Shown piece after piece: positions 11,357 through 20,563 of a stretch of DNA of 64,000 nucleotides (its first letter is position 1; every line of letters starts with the position of its first letter). Below the pieces are notes generated by a model, which was given only the letters and a program-made list of their open reading frames with translations, did not search any database and had not been told where the DNA came from. Position numbers and translations under genes: made by a program. Source of the DNA: Paraclostridium tenue (lineage in GTDB: Bacteria > Bacillota > Clostridia > Peptostreptococcales > Peptostreptococcaceae); NCBI RefSeq assembly GCF_015668515.1, contig NZ_JADPFO010000007.1, positions 1 through 64,000 of the forward strand, written 5' to 3'.

Positions 11357-11491
11357 ATGAAAAGAACTTATCAGCCAAAGAAAAGACAAAGAAAGAAAGA
11401 GCATGGATTTAGAAAGAGAATGAAAACTTCTAATGGAAAAAATGTTCTAAAAAGAAGAAGAGCTAAAGGAAGAAAGAGATTAACTCATTAA
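11357..11491 (+). CDS. rpmH: 50S ribosomal protein L34
   Basis: This 44-residue, strongly basic protein begins [20 protein letters not shown] and ends GRKRLTH, the invariant L34 pattern. A GGCGGTG ribosome site precedes the ATG. It is the first gene of the rpmH-rnpA-yidD-yidC-jag block next to the origin, as in nearly all Firmicutes. Confidence 0.96.
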   Translation: MKRTYQPKKRQRKKEHGFRKRMKTSNGKNVLKRRRAKGRKRLTH

Positions 11492-11497
11492 TTTTTT

Positions 11498-11526
11498 AAA
11501 AAAGGCTGCTGAAAAGTAGCCTTTTT
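11498..11526 (+). terminator. Hairpin with T tail between rpmH and rnpA
   Basis: AAAAGGCTGC and GTAGCCTTTT pair (one G-T) around a short loop, followed by TTTTTG. It may lower transcription from rpmH into rnpA so that L34 is made in excess over RnpA. Complete termination is not implied, because the downstream genes have no other obvious promoter. Confidence 0.7.
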
Positions 11527-11572
11527 GTGTAAAAAATTATAAATTTAAAGCTGTGTTTTAGGAGGATTTAGT

Positions 11573-11923
11573 ATGGATTTCAAGAATACTAAAGGTATAA
11601 AAAAAGACTCTGATTTTAGAAAAGTATACAAACACGGCAAATCTTTTGCAAATAAATACTTAGTAATGTATATATTGGATAATAAATCAGACTTTAATAG
11701 AGTAGGATTTTCTGTTTCTAAAAAGGTAGGTAAAGCCAATATTAGAAATAAAGTAAAAAGAAGAATACGAGAAAGTTTTAGGTTAAATTGTGATCAAAAT
11801 ATAAAAAATGGATATGATCTAGTATTTATAGCTAGAATATCTAGTAAAGATGCTGAGTATAGTGATATAGAGAAGTCGGTTAAGAGTTTAGTAAAAAAGG
11901 CTAAGCTTAATAATGAGGGTTAG
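11573..11923 (+). CDS. rnpA: Ribonuclease P protein component
   Basis: This 116-residue basic protein is the protein subunit of RNase P, which trims the 5' leader of pre-tRNAs together with the RnpB RNA. The RNR motif (RNKVKRRIRESFR, about residues 63-75) and the upstream FSVSKKVGKA stretch are diagnostic. A TAGGAGGA ribosome site precedes the ATG. The RNA subunit gene is not in this window. Confidence 0.95.
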   Translation: MDFKNTKGIKKDSDFRKVYKHGKSFANKYLVMYILDNKSDFNRVGFSVSKKVGKANIRNKVKRRIRESFRLNCDQNIKNGYDLVFIARISSKDAEYSDIEKSVKSLVKKAKLNNEG

Positions 11924-11941
11924 AAGATATGGGGGATTAAA

Positions 11942-12193
11942 TTGAATCAATTATATAACTTACTAAAGAATATAAATGGTTATGCAACAAAAATTTGTAT
12001 ATATATAGTAAGGTTTTATCAAAAATACATATCTCCTTTAAAAGGACCTACGTGTAGGTTTTATCCTACTTGCTCTCAGTATGCAATAGAAGCTTTAAAA
12101 AAATATGGGGCACTAAAAGGGTCTTATTTAGCTATAAGAAGGATATTAAAGTGTCACCCTTTCCATCCTGGAGGATATGATCCTCTAAAATAA
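11942..12193 (+). CDS. yidD: Membrane protein insertion efficiency factor YidD
   Basis: This 83-residue protein carries the conserved core [20 protein letters not shown] and the tail [12 protein letters not shown] with its paired cysteines. YidD is a membrane-associated helper encoded beside yidC. The start is a TTG with GGGGGA seven bases upstream. No alternative ATG sits before the conserved core. Confidence 0.93.
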   Translation: MNQLYNLLKNINGYATKICIYIVRFYQKYISPLKGPTCRFYPTCSQYAIEALKKYGALKGSYLAIRRILKCHPFHPGGYDPLK

Positions 12194-12229
12194 ATTTAAG
12201 TGAAAAAGACACTTTGGGAGGTACTAAAA

Positions 12230-12937
12230 TTGAATTTAATTAGTAACTTATTAGGACAAGTTCTTAAATTTATACTAGAATTTGCCACTAACTATGGTTT
12301 AGCAATAGTATTATTTACTGTGTTTGTAAAAATACTATTATTACCACTAACAATAAAGCAAACAAAATCTATGAAGGCGATGCAAGATATACAGCCAAAG
12401 ATAAAAGAAATACAAGAAAAGTATAAGAGTAAACCAGAAAAACAAAATCAAGAGATAATGAAAGTATATCAAGAAGCTAAAATAAATCCAATGGCAGGAT
12501 GTTTACCATTATTAATACAATTTCCTATATTAATAGGTCTTTATAATGTATTAAGAAATCCAGTAAAATATGGAGTTTTCACAAGCCTTGCTGCACAAAA
12601 AGCTGCAGATACAGGATTTTTATGGATGAATTCTTTATCATCACCAGATAAGACTTTAATAATAGCTATTTTAGCTGGTGCAACAACATTTATAACTCAA
12701 AAGTTAACTATGCCAAGTGATCAACAACAAGGATCTATGAAGTTTATGACATACTTTATGTCATTTATGATGTTCTGGTGGGGAATAAGTTTCCCAGCTG
12801 GTCTTGCACTATACTGGACTGTAAGTAATTTATTCCAGTTAGCTCAATACTACTTAATAATGAATCCATTAAAAGCTAAGCTTGCTAATTCTGGGGAGGG
12901 TGTAGTAGATGAAACAAAGCCTAGAAATAAAAAGTAA
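12230..12937 (+). CDS. yidC: Membrane protein insertase YidC/OxaA
   Basis: This 235-residue five-helix insertase of the YidC/Oxa1/Alb3 family places proteins into the membrane with or without SecYEG. Hydrophobic segments lie near residues 15-40, 95-118, 145-165 and 175-210. The basic cytosolic loop KQTKSMKAMQDIQPKIKEIQ follows the first. A TTG at 12230 has GGGAGG at the right distance. The in-frame GTG at 12200 has no ribosome site. There is no lipobox cysteine, as usual for clostridial short forms. The 3' end overlaps jag by 29 bases. Confidence 0.93.
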   Translation: MNLISNLLGQVLKFILEFATNYGLAIVLFTVFVKILLLPLTIKQTKSMKAMQDIQPKIKEIQEKYKSKPEKQNQEIMKVYQEAKINPMAGCLPLLIQFPILIGLYNVLRNPVKYGVFTSLAAQKAADTGFLWMNSLSSPDKTLIIAILAGATTFITQKLTMPSDQQQGSMKFMTYFMSFMMFWWGISFPAGLALYWTVSNLFQLAQYYLIMNPLKAKLANSGEGVVDETKPRNKK

Positions 12938-13619
12938 AAATATTGATGATGCAATATCAAAAGCTTTAGGACAGTTTAGCGTAAGTAGAGAAGACATTGA
13001 AGTAGAAGTTATTAAAGAACCAACTAAAGGATTCCTAGGATTAATAGGAAGTAAAGATGGTATATATAAAATAACTGTTAAGCAAAAAGAAGAAGTTACA
13101 AAAGAATTAGATATTAATAAAGTAGAAATAAATACTGATATTAAGATTGAAACAAAACAAGATTTAACAGATATCGATGTAGCTAAAGGTTTTATATCAA
13201 ATATAATGAATAACCTAAATATAGATGCAGATGTAGATGTTAGACAAGAGAAAAACGTTATAAAAGTTAACATAACAGGAAAAGATGCAGCTTGCTTAAT
13301 TGGAAGAAGAGGAGAAACTCTAGATTCTATACAATTTTTAGCAGGACTAGCATTAAATAAAGCAAATAAAGATTCACATTGTAAAATTCTTGTTGATATA
13401 GAAAACTATAGATCAAAGAGAGAAGATTCTTTAATAAGATATGCAAATAAGGTAGCTAGAGAAGTAGCTAAAACTAGAAAAACTAAGAAGCTAGATTATA
13501 TGAATCCATATGAGAGAAGAATAATTCACTCAACACTTCAAAATGATAAGTTTGTAAAAACTTATAGTGAAGGTGTAGATCCATATAGAAGGCTTGTAAT
13601 AGAGTATAAAAAGCAATAA
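12909..13619 (+). CDS. jag: RNA-binding protein Jag (KhpB)
   Basis: This 236-residue protein has an N-terminal Jag domain (about 1-50), a KH domain (GRRGETLDSIQFLAGLALNK) and a C-terminal R3H domain (MNPYERRIIHSTLQ). Jag/KhpB binds RNA with KhpA and influences cell elongation and division in Gram-positive bacteria. It starts inside the end of yidC and is followed by a terminator, so it closes the rpmH block. Confidence 0.93.
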   Translation: MKQSLEIKSKNIDDAISKALGQFSVSREDIEVEVIKEPTKGFLGLIGSKDGIYKITVKQKEEVTKELDINKVEINTDIKIETKQDLTDIDVAKGFISNIMNNLNIDADVDVRQEKNVIKVNITGKDAACLIGRRGETLDSIQFLAGLALNKANKDSHCKILVDIENYRSKREDSLIRYANKVAREVAKTRKTKKLDYMNPYERRIIHSTLQNDKFVKTYSEGVDPYRRLVIEYKKQ

Positions 13620-13626
13620 TAAAAAC

Positions 13627-13658
13627 AAACCTCCTAATATATAGGGGGTTTTATTTTT
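13627..13658 (+). terminator. Terminator after jag
   Basis: AAACCTCCT and AGGGGGTTT pair around a seven-base loop (one G-T pair), followed by a T-rich tail ending at 13658. It ends the rpmH-rnpA-yidD-yidC-jag operon. Confidence 0.85.
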
Positions 13659-13850
13659 GAAAAATATTATATATAATAGTTAGATTGAGGAAATAATTTA
13701 AAATATACAAGAATGATTAGAATACATGGTATTATATTAAGTGGAGTTTATATAAAATTTTAGTTATGTATTATTACAAAATAAACTTTAAAATGATAAA
13801 ATAATACCTTAAGGTTTATGAATAAAATATAGGATAAAGAGGTGATAGGT

Positions 13851-15230
13851 TTGTTTATAGACGATACTATAGCTGCAATAGCAACAGCTCCTGGTGAAGG
13901 TGGAATCGGAATAATAAGAATAAGTGGAGAAAAGTCACTTCAAGTAGCAAATTGCATATTTAAGTCGATGTCAGGAAAAAAAATAGAAGATTATAATAAA
14001 AGAACTTTAATATACGGGCATATATTAGATGGAGAAAAAATAATAGATGAAGTTTTAGTAGCTTATATGAAAGGCCCAAACTCATATACAGCTGAGGATG
14101 TAATAGAAATAAACTGTCACGGTGGATTTATTTCTGTTAAAAAAATATTGGAATTAGTTCTATCTAAAGATGTTAGATTAGCAGAACAAGGTGAGTTTAC
14201 TAAGAGAGCATTCTTAAATGGAAGAATAGATTTAGCTCAAGCTGAAGCAATAATTGATGTTATAAATGCCAAAACAGATATGGCACATACAGTAGCTCAA
14301 TCACAATTAGAAGGGTCTTTATCTAAAAAAATCAAGGATTTAAGACATAATATAACAGAGATGTTAGCTCACATAACTGTTTCTATAGATTTTCCAGATG
14401 AGGATGTTGAGCATATAACTTACAATACGTTAAAAGAAAAATCACTAGAATTACAAAAAGAAATAAATAGATTATACGATACTGCTGAAAGTGGTAAAAT
14501 TCTTAGAGATGGTTTAAAAACTGTAATAGTTGGTAAGCCGAATGTTGGTAAATCATCATTACTAAATGCTGTATTAGGAGAAAATAGAGCTATCGTAACA
14601 GATATACCAGGTACAACTAGAGATGTAATAGAAGAATTTGTAAATATAAAAGGTATACCTTTAAAAATAGTTGATACAGCTGGAATAAGAGAAACAGAAG
14701 ATGTTGTTGAAAAAATTGGTGTTGAAAAATCAAGAGAATTCTTTAATTCAGCAGATTTATCAATAGTAGTTTTAGACTCTTCAAGAAAACTAGAATCAGA
14801 AGATATAGAAATTTTAGAAGCTGTTCAACCTAATAAAACTATAGTTTTATTAAATAAAACTGATCTAGATCAAGTTATAGATATAGAAAAAGTAAAAGAA
14901 TATATAGACGAGGAAAATATTATAACTATATCAGCATTACAACATGAGGGTATAGAAAAAATACATGACAAAATAGAGGATATGGTATTTGCTGGATCAA
15001 TTAAAAATTCATCAGATTTAGTAGTAACAAACTCTAGACATAAAGATGCACTTTATAAAGCAAAGCAATCTATAGCTGATGCTATAATGGCTATTGAATC
15101 ATATATGCCACTAGATTTTATTGAAGTGGATTTTAAAAATATATGGGATTATCTAGGATATATAAATGGAGATACGGTAACAGAGGATTTATTAGATACA
15201 ATATTTAGTAACTTCTGTATAGGAAAATAA
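13851..15230 (+). CDS. mnmE: tRNA modification GTPase MnmE
   Basis: With MnmG, MnmE makes the 5-carboxymethylaminomethyl modification of the wobble uridine in several tRNAs. The 459-residue protein has the N-terminal folate-binding domain (IAAIATAPGEGGIGIIRISG), a G domain (GKPNVGKSS, DIPGTTRD, DTAG, NKTD) and the C-terminal catalytic FCIGK. The TTG start at 13851 lies six bases after an AGAGGTG ribosome site. The in-frame GTG at 13842 is part of that site. A near-parS sequence lies between this gene and mnmG. Confidence 0.96.
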   Translation: MFIDDTIAAIATAPGEGGIGIIRISGEKSLQVANCIFKSMSGKKIEDYNKRTLIYGHILDGEKIIDEVLVAYMKGPNSYTAEDVIEINCHGGFISVKKILELVLSKDVRLAEQGEFTKRAFLNGRIDLAQAEAIIDVINAKTDMAHTVAQSQLEGSLSKKIKDLRHNITEMLAHITVSIDFPDEDVEHITYNTLKEKSLELQKEINRLYDTAESGKILRDGLKTVIVGKPNVGKSSLLNAVLGENRAIVTDIPGTTRDVIEEFVNIKGIPLKIVDTAGIRETEDVVEKIGVEKSREFFNSADLSIVVLDSSRKLESEDIEILEAVQPNKTIVLLNKTDLDQVIDIEKVKEYIDEENIITISALQHEGIEKIHDKIEDMVFAGSIKNSSDLVVTNSRHKDALYKAKQSIADAIMAIESYMPLDFIEVDFKNIWDYLGYINGDTVTEDLLDTIFSNFCIGK

Positions 15231-15236
15231 TCATAT

Positions 15237-15256
15237 AATGTTTTTCGTGAAACATT
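15237..15256. promoter_or_regulatory. parS-like palindrome (candidate ParB site)
   Basis: The core at 15239-15254 matches the consensus parS TGTTTCACGTGAAACA at 14 of 16 positions. Outer arms AATGTTT and AAACATT extend the symmetry. It lies in the short gap between mnmE and mnmG, about 4 kb from parA/parB. Its reverse complement shares 15 consecutive bases (TGTTTCACGAAAAAC) with a second intergenic site at 54443-54457. Confidence 0.6.
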
Positions 15257-15281
15257 AGTGTTTATCATGAAAGGAGAACAT

Positions 15282-17177
15282 ATGTTAAATTTTGATGCAG
15301 GAAATTATGACGTAATAGTAGTTGGAGCAGGACATGCAGGATGTGAAGCTGCATTAGCTACAGCAAGAATGGGACATAAAACATTAATTATAACACTTTC
15401 TTTAGATTCTATAGCACTATTACCATGCAATCCTTCTATAGGAGGAACTGGTAAAGGTCAATTAGTTAAGGAAATAGATGCCCTAGGTGGACAAATGGGT
15501 ATAAATATAGACAAAACATTTATACAAAGTAGAATGTTAAATACAGCAAAAGGACCTGCTGTACATTCTCTTAGAGCTCAAGCAGATAAAGGTAGATATC
15601 ATGAAGAAATGAAAAAAACTTTAGAAGATGAGCCAAATTTAGATATAGCGATGGATGAAGTTGTAGATATATTAAGTGAGGGAAATGTTGTTAAGGGTGT
15701 TATAACAAAATTAGGATGTATATATCATGCTAAAGCTGTAATATTAGCAACAGGAGTATACCTAAACTCTAAAATATATATGGGAGAAGTTTCATTTAAT
15801 GAAGGGCCTAATGCACTTGGATACAGTAAATATTTAACTGATAAACTTGTTGATTTAGGCTTAAGAATGAGAAGGTTTAAAACAGGAACTCCTGCTAGAA
15901 TACACAGAGATAGTATAGATTTCTCTGTTATGGAAATTCAAGAAGGAGATAAACGTGTGACTCCGTTCTCATTTTTAAATGATGAACTATCTAGAAAACA
16001 AGAACCATGTTATTTAACAAGAACAAACATAAATACTCATGAAATAATAAAAGAAAACTTAGGTAGATCACCTATGTATGCAGGACAAATAGATAGTACA
16101 GGAGCTAGATATTGTCCGTCTATTGAGGATAAGATAGTAAGATTCAGTGATAAAGATTCTCATCAAATATTTATTGAACCAGAAGGTGAAAGTACTAAAG
16201 AAATGTATATTCAAGGTATATCAACAAGTTTACCTTATGAAGTACAAATTCAAATGTATAAGAGTGTAAAAGGTCTTGAAAATGCAAAAATCATGAGACC
16301 AGCTTATGCTATAGAGTATGATTGTATAGATCCAACACAATTAAAAATAACTCTAGAAATAAAAGGTGTGGAAAACTTATTTAGTGCAGGACAATTTAAC
16401 GGAACTTCTGGGTATGAAGAAGCTGCATCACAAGGGTTAATTGCAGGAATAAATGCAGCATTAAAAATACAAGGCAAAGAACCATTTGTATTAGATAGAT
16501 CTGAAGCATATATAGGAGTTTTATTAGATGACTTAGTTACAAAAGGAACTAATGAACCATATAGAATGATGACATCTAGATGTGAATATAGATTATATTT
16601 AAGACAAGATAATTCAGATATGAGACTTACTCAAAGAGGATATGATATAGGTCTTGTAAGTGAGGATAGATATAATAAATACCTAGAGAAAAAAGAATTA
16701 ATAGAAAAAGAACTTGAGAGATTAAAAACTGAAAGAATTACTCCTAAAGATATAAATCATTTACTAGAAGAAAAAGGAGCTTCTCCAATAAAAGTTGGAT
16801 ACTCTTTATATGAATTCTTAAAAAGACCTGAGGTTGATTATGAAATGATAGAAGCTGCAGGTAAAGGTGCTGGAGAAGATGTTCCATACGCTATAAAAGA
16901 GCAATGTGTAATTATGACTAAGTATGAAGGTTATATAGAGAAACAATTAAAGCAAATAGATCAGTTTAAAAAACTAGAAAATAAAAAGTTAAGTGAAGAC
17001 TTAAATTACTCATCTATAGATGGATTAAGAATAGAGGCTAGACAAAAACTAGATGCAATAAAACCTATATCAATAGGACAAGCATCTCGTATATCTGGGG
17101 TATCACCAGCTGATATATCAGTTTTACTTATCTATCTTGAACAACAAAGAAGAGGTAGAGGTGAAAGAAATGAATAA
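15282..17177 (+). CDS. mnmG: tRNA uridine 5-carboxymethylaminomethyl modification enzyme MnmG
   Basis: This 631-residue FAD enzyme is the partner of MnmE. The dinucleotide fold [19 protein letters not shown] is near residue 12, and the GidA signature [20 protein letters not shown] follows. FAD-contact segments and a C-terminal helical MnmE-binding domain complete it. The ATG at 15282 has AAAGGAG seven bases upstream, which rules out the in-frame GTG at 15258. The 3' end overlaps rsmG by eight bases. Confidence 0.96.
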   Translation: MLNFDAGNYDVIVVGAGHAGCEAALATARMGHKTLIITLSLDSIALLPCNPSIGGTGKGQLVKEIDALGGQMGINIDKTFIQSRMLNTAKGPAVHSLRAQADKGRYHEEMKKTLEDEPNLDIAMDEVVDILSEGNVVKGVITKLGCIYHAKAVILATGVYLNSKIYMGEVSFNEGPNALGYSKYLTDKLVDLGLRMRRFKTGTPARIHRDSIDFSVMEIQEGDKRVTPFSFLNDELSRKQEPCYLTRTNINTHEIIKENLGRSPMYAGQIDSTGARYCPSIEDKIVRFSDKDSHQIFIEPEGESTKEMYIQGISTSLPYEVQIQMYKSVKGLENAKIMRPAYAIEYDCIDPTQLKITLEIKGVENLFSAGQFNGTSGYEEAASQGLIAGINAALKIQGKEPFVLDRSEAYIGVLLDDLVTKGTNEPYRMMTSRCEYRLYLRQDNSDMRLTQRGYDIGLVSEDRYNKYLEKKELIEKELERLKTERITPKDINHLLEEKGASPIKVGYSLYEFLKRPEVDYEMIEAAGKGAGEDVPYAIKEQCVIMTKYEGYIEKQLKQIDQFKKLENKKLSEDLNYSSIDGLRIEARQKLDAIKPISIGQASRISGVSPADISVLLIYLEQQRRGRGERNE

Positions 17178-17889
17178 TGCTGAAATACTAAAAAGTGGTA
17201 TAGAGGAATTAGGAATTAGCTGCAAAGATGATACTATAGAAAAGTTTAGAATATATAGAGAAATATTAGTTGATTGGAACCAAAAGATGAATTTAACTGG
17301 AATAGAGGATGAAAAAGAAGTGTATATAAAGCACTTCTTAGACTCTGTTGCAGCAGTTAAAAATGGATATATAAAAGATGGAATGTCTATAATTGATGTT
17401 GGTACTGGAGCAGGATTTCCAGGGTTACCACTAAGAATTTGCTTAGAAAATACTAAAGTTACACTTTTAGACTCTTTAAATAAAAGAATAAACTTTTTAG
17501 ATGAAGTATGTAAAAATATAAAAGTTGATAATGTAGAATTAATACATGGAAGAGCAGAAGACTTTGGTAAGGATGAAAATTATAGAGAGCAATATGACAT
17601 AGCTACAGCTAGAGCAGTTGCTGGATTACCTATTTTAATGGAATTTTGTGTGCCTTTTATAAAAGTAGGTGGATATTTTGTATGTTTAAAAGGTCCAAAT
17701 GCAGATACAGAATTAGAAGAATCTAAGAAAGCTATGGAAGTACTAGGATTAGAATTTGTAGAAAAAATAGATGTTAAACTTCCTGATACAGATTTAAATC
17801 ATAACATAGTTGTTTTCAAAAAAGTAAATAGTACGCCAGCAAAATATCCAAGAAAAGCTGGAAAACCAGTAAAAAGCCCAATAAAGTAG
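17170..17889 (+). CDS. rsmG: 16S rRNA (guanine527-N7)-methyltransferase RsmG
   Basis: This 239-residue SAM-dependent methyltransferase modifies G527 in the 530 loop of 16S rRNA, where loss gives low-level streptomycin resistance in several species. The SAM motif [15 protein letters not shown] is clear, with [10 protein letters not shown] later. The ATG lies within the last codons of mnmG behind GAGGTGAAAG. An upstream in-frame TTG (17137) lacks a ribosome site. The last 20 or so residues are lysine/proline-rich and resemble tails seen in relatives. Confidence 0.95.
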   Translation: MNNAEILKSGIEELGISCKDDTIEKFRIYREILVDWNQKMNLTGIEDEKEVYIKHFLDSVAAVKNGYIKDGMSIIDVGTGAGFPGLPLRICLENTKVTLLDSLNKRINFLDEVCKNIKVDNVELIHGRAEDFGKDENYREQYDIATARAVAGLPILMEFCVPFIKVGGYFVCLKGPNADTELEESKKAMEVLGLEFVEKIDVKLPDTDLNHNIVVFKKVNSTPAKYPRKAGKPVKSPIK

Positions 17890-18048
17890 AATAGAAATGC
17901 ATTATTTCCAAAGAAATATTTTAAAATATATAGTAAAAAAAATATTTTAGAAGGAATATGTAAGTAAATGCAGAAATATTATACACATAAGTAACTGAGG
18001 TAATTTCGTGTTTTAAATATATTTAGTTTTGGATGAGAGAGGGATGTT

Positions 18049-18840
18049 ATGGAAGATAAAAGAGTTATGGAGATACCTATAAATAATATAGTTCCAAATC
18101 CATACCAACCAAGAAGAGTATTTTCACAATCGGCATTAGAAGAATTAAGTGAATCTATAAAGGTATATGGTATTTTACAGCCTATAACTGTTAGGAGTAA
18201 AAGTAACGATGAATATGAACTAGTAGCAGGAGAAAGAAGACTTAGAGCATCTAAGTTGGCTGGACTAGAAACTATTCCTGCTATAATAAATAATATGTCT
18301 GATGAATCTTCAGCTGTATTAGCACTATTAGAGAACTTACAAAGAGAAGATTTAAATTTTATAGAAGAAGCTATGGGATATGAAAATTTAATAAAGGAAC
18401 ATTGCTTCACGCAACAACAACTTGCACAAAAACTAGGGAAAAATCAATCTACAATAGCTAATAAAATTAGAATACTAAGATTACCAACAGATATAAAAAT
18501 AAAGTTAGTAGAAAATAGCTTAACAGAAAGACATGCTAGAGCTTTATTAAAGTTACCAGATGAAGAAATAATGAGAGAAGTTTTAGATAAGGTAATAAAA
18601 TCAGACTTAAATGTTAAGAAAACAGAAAAGCTAATAGCAGATATACTAGAAGATCTTAAACAACCTAAAGGTAGTGAAGATAAAAAGCAAACTGTCAAAG
18701 GAATAATGGGAATGAGGATTTACCTAAACACTATAAAACAAGCTTATGAGGCTATAACTAATACAGGGTTAGAAGCTAAGTATAAAGAAGTTGATAAAGG
18801 TGACCATATTGAGGTTGTTGTAAAGATTCCTAAAAAATAA
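18049..18840 (+). CDS. noc: ParB-family nucleoid occlusion protein Noc
   Basis: This 263-residue ParB-family protein has the ParB/CTPase N-domain (IVPNPYQPRRVF, GERRLRASKLAGL), a central helix-turn-helix region (QQLAQKLGKNQSTIANKIR) and a C-terminal dimerisation part. Its place directly after rsmG is that of B. subtilis noc, which binds its own sites near the origin and blocks division over the nucleoid. The N-terminus lacks the amphipathic membrane-targeting helix known from B. subtilis Noc. The reading frame closes at a TGA shortly upstream, so no longer start is available. It could instead be a second ParB-like factor. Confidence 0.8.
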   Translation: MEDKRVMEIPINNIVPNPYQPRRVFSQSALEELSESIKVYGILQPITVRSKSNDEYELVAGERRLRASKLAGLETIPAIINNMSDESSAVLALLENLQREDLNFIEEAMGYENLIKEHCFTQQQLAQKLGKNQSTIANKIRILRLPTDIKIKLVENSLTERHARALLKLPDEEIMREVLDKVIKSDLNVKKTEKLIADILEDLKQPKGSEDKKQTVKGIMGMRIYLNTIKQAYEAITNTGLEAKYKEVDKGDHIEVVVKIPKK

Positions 18841-18870
18841 AAGATTACTGCTTAGCAGTAATCTTTTTTT
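18841..18870 (+). terminator. Terminator after noc
   Basis: Perfect arms AAGATTACTGCT and AGCAGTAATCTT are followed by seven T residues. It separates noc from parAB. Confidence 0.9.
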
Positions 18871-18894
18871 AAAAGGTTAAAGGGGGTAAGACTT

Positions 18895-19668
18895 ATGGGA
18901 AAGGTAATAGCAGTTTTTAATCAAAAAGGTGGAGTTGGAAAAACAACTACAAATGTTAATTTAAGTGCTAGTGTAGCTAAAATGGGAAAAAGAGTTTTAG
19001 TATTAGATTTAGACCCACAAGGAAATTCTACTAGTGGATATGGAGTAGAAAAAAATGAAGTTGAAAACACGATTTATGAAGTATTAATAAATAATGATAG
19101 TATTGAAGAAGCAATAATTAAAACTGAATTTGAAAATATAGATATAGTTGCATCAGCAACAGAATTAGCTGGAGCAGAAATAGAGTTTACAGGTATAGAA
19201 GAAAGAGAATATATATTAAAAAAGGCAATAGATAAGGTAAGAGATAATTATGATTACATATTTATAGATTGCCCACCATCTTTAGGAATGCTAACTATAA
19301 ACTGTTTAACTGCCGTAGATAGTGTTTTAATACCTATACAATGTGAGTATTATGCATTAGAAGGAGTAAGTCAGCTAATGGAAACTATATCGCTTATAAA
19401 AAGAAGTCTAAATCCTAATTTAGAAATACAAGGTGTAGTTTTAAGTATGTTTGATGGAAGGGCAAACCTGTCTATTCAAGTAGTGGAAGAAGTTAAAAAA
19501 TATTTTAAAGGAAGTGTATACACTACTTTAATACCTAGAAATGTAAGACTTGCTGAAGCTCCAAGTCATGGTAAGCCAGCCATTTATTATGATGCTAGAT
19601 GTAAAGGGGCAATAGCATACTTAGAATTAGCAGAAGAATTTATAGATTTAGAAGAGGATGTGATATAG
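18895..19668 (+). CDS. parA: Chromosome partitioning ATPase ParA (Soj)
   Basis: This 257-residue Walker-type ATPase has the deviant P-loop KGGVGKTT at residues 11-18, the DLDPQGNSTSG switch and DCPPSLGMLT. It works with ParB in origin segregation and, in Bacillus, also modulates DnaA. A GGGGGT ribosome site precedes the ATG. It is followed by parB with a one-base gap. Confidence 0.95.
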   Translation: MGKVIAVFNQKGGVGKTTTNVNLSASVAKMGKRVLVLDLDPQGNSTSGYGVEKNEVENTIYEVLINNDSIEEAIIKTEFENIDIVASATELAGAEIEFTGIEEREYILKKAIDKVRDNYDYIFIDCPPSLGMLTINCLTAVDSVLIPIQCEYYALEGVSQLMETISLIKRSLNPNLEIQGVVLSMFDGRANLSIQVVEEVKKYFKGSVYTTLIPRNVRLAEAPSHGKPAIYYDARCKGAIAYLELAEEFIDLEEDVI

Positions 19669-19669
19669 A

Positions 19670-20548
19670 ATGGAAAAAACGACAAGACGTTCAAATAGAT
19701 TAGGAAAAGGCCTGGGAGCATTAATTCCTAATATAAAAGAAGAGCTAGATTCAAAAGATATTGTTAATATAGATATAAATAAAATTTATGCAAATCCAGA
19801 TCAACCAAGAAAGGTTTTTGATGGAGAAAAGATAGAAGTTTTATCAAGTTCTATTAAAAATTATGGAGTACTTCAACCAATAGTTGTAAAGCCAGATGAT
19901 TTTGGAAAGTATATGATAATAGCTGGAGAAAGAAGATACAGAGCATCTAAAAAAGCTAACTTAAAAGAAATGCCAGCAGTCATAAAAGATATACCTATGA
20001 AAGATTTAATGGAAATTGCATTAATAGAAAACTTACAAAGAGAAGATTTAAATGCTATAGAAGAAGCTTTAGCTTATAAAAGTTTAATAGACCATTATAA
20101 TGTTACTCAAGAAGAAATATCTGAAGCTGTAGGCAAAAGTAGACCGCACATAACAAATACATTAAGACTTTTAAATTTAAGTAAAAAAGTAATGGCAATG
20201 GTTGAAGATAATAGAATTACACCAGGACATGGTAAAGCATTACTTAGAATACCAGATCATAATATACAATTACAAATAGCTAATAGAATAATGGAAGAAG
20301 AATTATCTGTAAGAGAAACTGAAAAATTAGCTAAAAAAATCTTAGAAAATGAAAACATAGTTACTGAGAAAAAGATAAAACAAAAAGATATTTATATAGT
20401 AGATGTAGAAGAAAGATTAACTAATATATTTGGAACGAAAGTAAATATATCAAAAGGGAAGAAAAAAGGAAAGATAGAAATAGAGTATTATAATGACGAA
20501 GACCTAGATAGTATAGTATCATTATTATTAGAAGGACAAGAAGCATAA
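19670..20548 (+). CDS. parB: Chromosome partitioning protein ParB (Spo0J)
   Basis: This 292-residue protein begins with the basic, ParA-stimulating N-terminus (LGKGLGALIP). It then has the CTP-binding N-domain (NPDQPRKVF, GERRYRASKKA), a helix-turn-helix domain (SEAVGKSRPHITNTLRLL) and a C-terminal dimer domain. It spreads from parS sites near the origin. No consensus parS is present inside the gene, unlike B. subtilis spo0J. The best candidate sites in the window are at 15.2 and 54.4 kb. Confidence 0.95.
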   Translation: MEKTTRRSNRLGKGLGALIPNIKEELDSKDIVNIDINKIYANPDQPRKVFDGEKIEVLSSSIKNYGVLQPIVVKPDDFGKYMIIAGERRYRASKKANLKEMPAVIKDIPMKDLMEIALIENLQREDLNAIEEALAYKSLIDHYNVTQEEISEAVGKSRPHITNTLRLLNLSKKVMAMVEDNRITPGHGKALLRIPDHNIQLQIANRIMEEELSVRETEKLAKKILENENIVTEKKIKQKDIYIVDVEERLTNIFGTKVNISKGKKKGKIEIEYYNDEDLDSIVSLLLEGQEA

Positions 20549-20563
20549 GAGAGGGGACTTAAT

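Noticed and set aside
11224-11412. Plus-strand frame of 62 codons over the rpmH start
   Set aside because: It runs through the rpmH promoter and overlaps the unmistakable L34 gene in another frame, with no ribosome site.
17979-18410. Minus-strand frame of 143 codons opposite noc
   Set aside because: It is antisense to a conserved ParB-family gene and explained by that gene's codon pattern.
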